DNA of 64,000 nt from Pristionchus mayeri (lineage: Eukaryota; Nematoda; Chromadorea; Rhabditida; Neodiplogasteridae). Position 1 is the first letter of the stretch; every line of letters begins with the position of its first letter. The notes under the pieces were generated by a model, which was given only the letters and a program-made list of their open reading frames with translations, ran no database searches and was not told the DNA's origin. This document shows positions 58,301-64,000 of this stretch, in pieces. Made by a program: the position numbers and the translations under genes. The stretch lies in NCBI GenBank assembly GCA_036245805.1, contig BTRK01000002.1, positions 8,862,689 to 8,926,688 on the forward strand, in the 5' to 3' direction.

Positions 58301-61300
58301 TAGCCACTAGCCTGCTATCGACCCTCCGCTCTCACTTGAGCAGATTCAAGTGACGAGCACCCACTAGACTGATCCTTCCCTTCCCTTATCTAACTTCCAC
58401 CATTCCCCGTTTAGTGTAATTTCGTAATAAATCTATATTTATTTCGTGATCCCTCGCAATTGCACTACACACAGAGCCAGAGAATCGCCCCGATTCTCTC
58501 GCATACTTCATATTGCACACTCTCGTCGATCAACTGGTTTAGATAGTGTGGACAATGACGAGAAGACCACTTAAATTGCACACTATAGTACGATAATTAG
58601 CAAAATATGGCACTGACCCAAGTGAAAAATAATTATGTATGTAAATTAAGCTACACGAAGTTATACGATGAAATTTGAGAATAAATGAAAAAATATATGT
58701 TTTTGAATGATAATTGCTTTGTGCAGATCATTTGCAGCTCCAATCTGGAAAATAAGTGTGTATCATTCGATGTGCCACTGGAAACAGCTAAATCACTTCC
58801 TGGTCGCATGACTCTTCACGAGAATGTTATTTATCATGCAGATAACGCTAGAAAATCGGTTTTAATCGTAAACCACAACGGACGCGCGAGCAATATTATG
58901 ATGTTCAAGAGACCTTAATTCAGATTTTCGCAAATTTTCACTAATATTTAGCTCCTTCTCATTATTCACGTAATTCATACATATTCACGTTCTCACAATA
59001 CAACATTATTAATTTGAAAAACACATATTGTGATATGTTTTGTATGAAGATGTCAAATCGTTGTCTACATGATATATCAAGTTGATAAATTAATTCTGGT
59101 CTACGCAGAAGGTACAACAGATATTACTGAGGTTATCAGTGACTGATGACAACCTCTGGACGTCACTTGCTTTTCCACCTTCTGCAGTAAAGCATATCGC
59201 ACACTCTGCTTTCATATATGATCTCCTAGTCTCATGCGCTTACTCGAAATTTGAAGGCGTAGTTTTATAAATAGGACCCCGTACACTCTCTTATAAAGCA
59301 CTTGACCATATTGGCAAACACCCAATGGCGTCTTTTGTGTTGTGGTCTGGTCTTCTTTTCCTATCAACAATCATTATTAGTTCATAATTTTACGGGATTA
59401 TATATCGTCATGCCACACTCTTCAAAAAGCACGGGTCAGGTATGCGGTGCGACATGTTCATATCTCCAACAGAGAAATTGCAGTAAGTCTAGCTGCAAAA
59501 AGAGAAGGTTCTGCTCACTTTCGTACACTCTCATTTTACAAAGATATAGTACACGCGGTAGAAGCCTTTAATAAGGATCCCTTATTCGAAAATTTGTGTA
59601 TCATTTTCACATATGTTTCGCGTGCACTATACATATGACCCTTATAGCGCCCATGAAGCATTTCTGAAAATGGTACAACAATTGTCCAATAAGAGAACCC
59701 TAGCCTCTAATAATGCCATTCCATATTCTGAATATTTCCCAAATGTCTGCAGGAAGTAGTGTCTAGGGATTTTGCCCTTTCTCTCGCTAACCAAAGCTGC
59801 AAAATAATGATATTCGATCTACCAAACGAGTTACTCCAGTTGGTGTTCAAGCAGTTGACGATGGAAGAACGAGGTACACGGTACCCGCATATGTTGGATA
59901 CTAGAGATTGAATGTCGGAATATTCTCTCGCATCCCGATCGATCGTGGGGGAGCTGAGAATTAGAGTTCGATAAACGATACCACGCTCTCTTAATTTTTC
60001 ACATTCTAGACCGGTCGAGTGACGAGAGAGTGTGCAGAATGAAGAGAGTGTGGTATCGTTTCTCGAACTCTTGAATTATGCCATTACTCGAATTGAGAAC
60101 TATTTTCGATACAATCCGTTAATTTTACGCTCAAATGCGCACTTTAAGATCATATTATTGCGGCACTATTTTCATTTAAGAATTTATTTCAGCACCGCTA
60201 GGAATGACATGCCGAAGATTCAGAGAGTTGGACTTCGATTTAGGAGGCAAAACTTTATCAAGGATATACATTATTAAGGTTGTACACGTTTTTCAAACTC
60301 ATATCGCGTGATATACATTGGAAATATATTTGAGGATTCGAACGGTGCCGCAATCACGGTAAACGCAGCAGAAGTGAAATATCGATTTGCTGGAATCACC
60401 CAAACACCCCAACATAAATCAACCTACACTCTTTTCAGAAATTCCAATACGGCTGTTCTACATTTAGATGTAAGATGTGGCTACTTGTGAACAATTTCCG
60501 ATAACTTTTTTTTCAGATCAAATGTGCTAATTTAATCGAAAATGAGCTTCGTTTCACTTCGGCTTTGCTCGCGACCGTAACGTTCGATAAACTGCGTATT
60601 CGCTTCTACTGTCCAGCCAACTATTACAAGTGAAATACGATTATTACAATTTCTTTATATCAGGTTGTAACAAAAGTTTTGCCCGATTTTCCAATTTTCG
60701 TTTTAAGCATACGCCGTCTTTTATTCTCAAGATCTTTTCATACTGTTTCCTATATTCGTTGAGTGATTGGATACTCTTTCTATCACACATTAGTATAAAC
60801 CAAACCATTTGATATCATGGTCGCATTTCAAAGTTAAAGTTACTGCTTTTGATATCTAAACTACATATTTTTGGGGTCAGCACTCTACGGATATCCGTGA
60901 TAATGCAAATATCAAGGTACATTTGGAAAGTGTGATGAGCAATCATAATAAAGAAATATCTAAATAGGGATTACCACAAAAAGGGTTACAGAAACTCAGG
61001 TCATTTTTGATCTTTCATCAAAAAGGGCTTGGTCGGAATCGGTTCCCTACACCACATAGCCGTAGACGTAAGTCTATCGATTTGAAATGCATTTAAACTT
61101 TAAGTACCTTCCATGGAAAGCTCAAATTTATTTTCAAGTGGACATAAAATGATTCTATTAAAAAATACAATATTGCATACTCAGATACTGATATTAAAGT
61201 GTCGAAATTGACGTTTCCATAAATGCCATGTTTCCAGCATACAAGAAAGCTCAGACTTTACATTGTTAACTGAAAAAGCAACTCTTACTCTATCACTTAT

Positions 61301-64000
61301 TAGCTTTGCCTAATCAGGGGATAGCTTCCTTTTGAGTAGATCGACTCGAACTATGTAAACCGAATTCCAATATTTTGGCTGTGATGACCATGATTCAAAA
61401 TTTCAGAAAATATCAATTTTCTAGAAGCGGAAAAAGCTATGCTCCACTATTCCTTTATGATATAAAGCCCCATGGTAGTAGATGTAAAAGAACTTAAGAT
61501 TAAGCCAGAATATTTGATTCTTGAATCAAGATTAACAATCCTTTGATCAATGATTAGTTGCGAATGATCGATTTCAATGATCTGTAAATTGTGATACATT
61601 GAAGCAACAACTATATCCAATATAGTTTTAGAAAGTACATCCAACGGGCTTGCCACTCCACTATATGCGATTATACAACAATCTTTTCTCTTAGAATATG
61701 ACCGTGACAAACAAATATGTGTGCATCGTGAATATTTCACTTTTGGCGAAATCGGTTTTTCTCGCATTTCCTGAACGCGGGATGCGATTCGAAGATGTGA
61801 ATATAATGAACAAGTATTACCCAAATATATGCTATAAAGTTAGGTCGTGACGTTTCAAGCGAAGCCTTATAAGAGATTTCAAACTTCACGGTCGAAATCG
61901 GGCAAAACTTTTGTTACAACCTAATATTATTAATAGTTTGATTTAATTACTTGTATTATTTTTTAAAAAATGTAGAACAGCCGTATTGGAATTTCTTCCA
62001 GGTATGTATCCGCAGTCATCGCAGGCAAAAACTTGGAAAACACAAAAGTTTGGTTCGAATTCTGGAGTGAGACAGACTCAGCTGATGGCCTTAGCGTGAG
62101 ATAAATGATATACTTGATAAAGGAGACTATTTTAAAATATGGTTTTAGGGTTTCTCTTTTCAACTTTCATCACTTAAGCGCATGCAACCTACGTTGTAAG
62201 GTTTAAACAATAACTATCACATGAAAAGTGAAAATCTACTATCTTTTACTGGATTAACTGCAACATACAGTAGCGCCAATAAGTATTGAAACGATTTTTT
62301 TATTTTGCTATAACTTTTCCGCTGATCTATTTAGCAATTTGGATGTTGTAGTACTATACGCCAAATCGATCGAGGAATACGATGCGTTGCGTCATCACGT
62401 GCATCATAACTGATTGCGTAGTGGTGGTGCATTCGAATTTTACTTTTTCAAACAGGCGTTATTCTTACATAGATTTTTTCCAGCTAGCCAAACTTTCTTA
62501 CGTTGGAGATAGGACCGAGACCAATCCAGAATATAAATTTGAAGTTGCTGCTCGGTCGCACATTGGCAGCAGCCTTGCTGCAAAATCGAAGTCGGAAATT
62601 CAGATCTCGGCTTCTAGACGACCTAAAGACTCGTTCAAGGTATAAAAATGATTGCTGTCATGAGTCCATATGATCCTGCGAATATGAAAACAATATCTTG
62701 TATTTTGCCCTCAGGGAATGAAAAAATCACTTTTTCACATGACCATTTTTTGAGATTCATAGCTTTGTAGGAACTGTATATAAAAATCTGGTTTTTGCTT
62801 AATCATGTTCACAATGTTGTAGTTATATGATTCCCAACTTTTTAGAGTGTTTGGATATTTTTCCTGTCCGCGGCGATCGTGTTTCGGAGGTGCACCGTGG
62901 TCCTGATTGCATGACCCTTCGAAAACATGCCTGGGAGAAAGTTGTGGAAAACTTGTTATTGTGTGTACATGTTCAACACGTTATGAAGAACTGAATCCCG
63001 ACTTTTTGAAATGTTTTAATAACTTTGGGCACAGTTGAAGGGAGGGTGCCAACGAAAATAGCGGGTCGGAGACTCGAGAGTTCCTCCGAAACACGATCAC
63101 CGCGGACAGGAAAGATATCCAAACACTCTAAAAAGTTGGGAATCGTATAACTACAACATTGTGAACATGATTAAGCAAAAAACAGATTTGTATATACAGT
63201 TCCTACGTAGTTCCAAAAAGTGGTCATGTGAAAAAGAGATTTTTCATGCCCTGATGGCAAATTAAAAGATATTGTTTTCATATTCTGAGGATCGTACGGA
63301 TTCATGACTGCGATCATTTTGATGCCTTGAATGAGTCTCTAGGTCGTCTAGAAGCAGAGATCTGAATTTCCGGCTTCGATTTTGCAGCAAGGCTACTGCC
63401 AAGGTGCGACCGAGCAGCAACCTCAAATTTATATCCTGGATTGGCCTCGGTCTTATCTCCAACGTGAGAAAGTTTGGCTAGCTGGGAAAAAAACTATGTA
63501 AGAATAACGCATGCTTGAAAAAGTGAAATTCGAATGCACCACCACTACGCAATCAGTTATGATGCATGTGATGACGCAATATGTGCATCGTATTCCTCGA
63601 TCTATTTGGCATATAGTACTACAACATCCAAATTGCTAAATAGATCAGCGAAAAAGTTATAGCAAAATAACAAATCGTTTCAATACTTATTGACGCTACT
63701 GTAGAAACCAATTTTCCAGCTTCGAGTGATAAAAATGCTTATGAAACTTCCCAAAGTGGACAAGATAAGGGTGGATTGGCAACTGACCAAACGTGAAAGA
63801 ATAATGGTGATTACCAGTTTTCGCATCCGAAAATTTACTGTTTTGTTGTGATGAATTTAAGGTGAACTATGACGTCATGCCGCCATAGTTCTCATACAAT
63901 CTACTACCCAAAATAGCAAGTATACTGGACTTGGGCATCATATGCTGGTCCTCAATCAATTAGTTCATTTCAGCATCGAAGAATTGCCGCAGAGAATAAC

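Overview
The window reads as nuclear DNA of a free-living-type nematode. Genes have many small exons, introns are often 40-60 bp with TTTTCAG-like acceptors, there is one Toll receptor of the single-copy nematode TOL-1 type, and a large fast-evolving F-box-like family is present. The layout would fit a diplogastrid such as Pristionchus, but the genus is a guess. All gene models below were built by eye from splice sites, reading phase and comparison between paralogues inside the window. No database or transcript evidence was available.

Layout. Positions 1-6.4 kb hold gene remnants: the last two exons of a chemoreceptor-like gene, several orphan exons, a broken non-LTR reverse transcriptase, an F-box-like pseudogene and a small secreted/membrane protein gene. 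6.4-8.9 kb is low-content DNA with a tandem duplication and a hairpin. 8.9-11.0 kb is a mosaic F-box-like gene. 11.2-14.46 kb is a nest of three non-autonomous DNA transposons. 14.8-24.5 kb (minus strand) is a complete Toll receptor gene, tol-1: 26 exons, 3,654 coding nt, 1,217 aa. 24.5-33 kb is a very purine-rich (plus strand), apparently non-coding region dotted with short hairpin elements. 33-53.4 kb is a cluster of F-box-like genes: F3, F4, F5, F6 and F8 on minus, F7 and fragment F9 on plus. They share one exon plan (about 57/159/120/101/139/111/216-255 nt). 53,371-60,956 is a near-perfect inverted duplication with 3,475-bp arms and a 636-bp spacer. It duplicates the 5' part of another F-box-like gene (F10) and an orphan last exon. 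60.7-64 kb carries the rest of F10, whose introns contain a mariner-type element and a 1.43-kb foldback element. F10 runs off the window end.

How parts relate. TOL-1 is the only gene here whose role can be named with confidence (cell-surface LRR receptor with a cytoplasmic TIR domain). The F-box-like proteins start with an LPNEI-type F-box, the motif that binds SKP1 in SCF ubiquitin ligases, followed by a family-specific C-terminal region I cannot name. The cluster shows birth and death: F3, F5, F6 and F10 can be read through, while F1, F2, F4, F7, F8, F9 and the left-arm copy of F10 are damaged. A shared block lies about 180-206 bp upstream of the start codons of F3-F6, so promoters were duplicated with genes. 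Most large transposons sit in introns of this family. One 89-bp insertion in a coding exon of F5 has GT and AG in the right places to be removed as a new intron.
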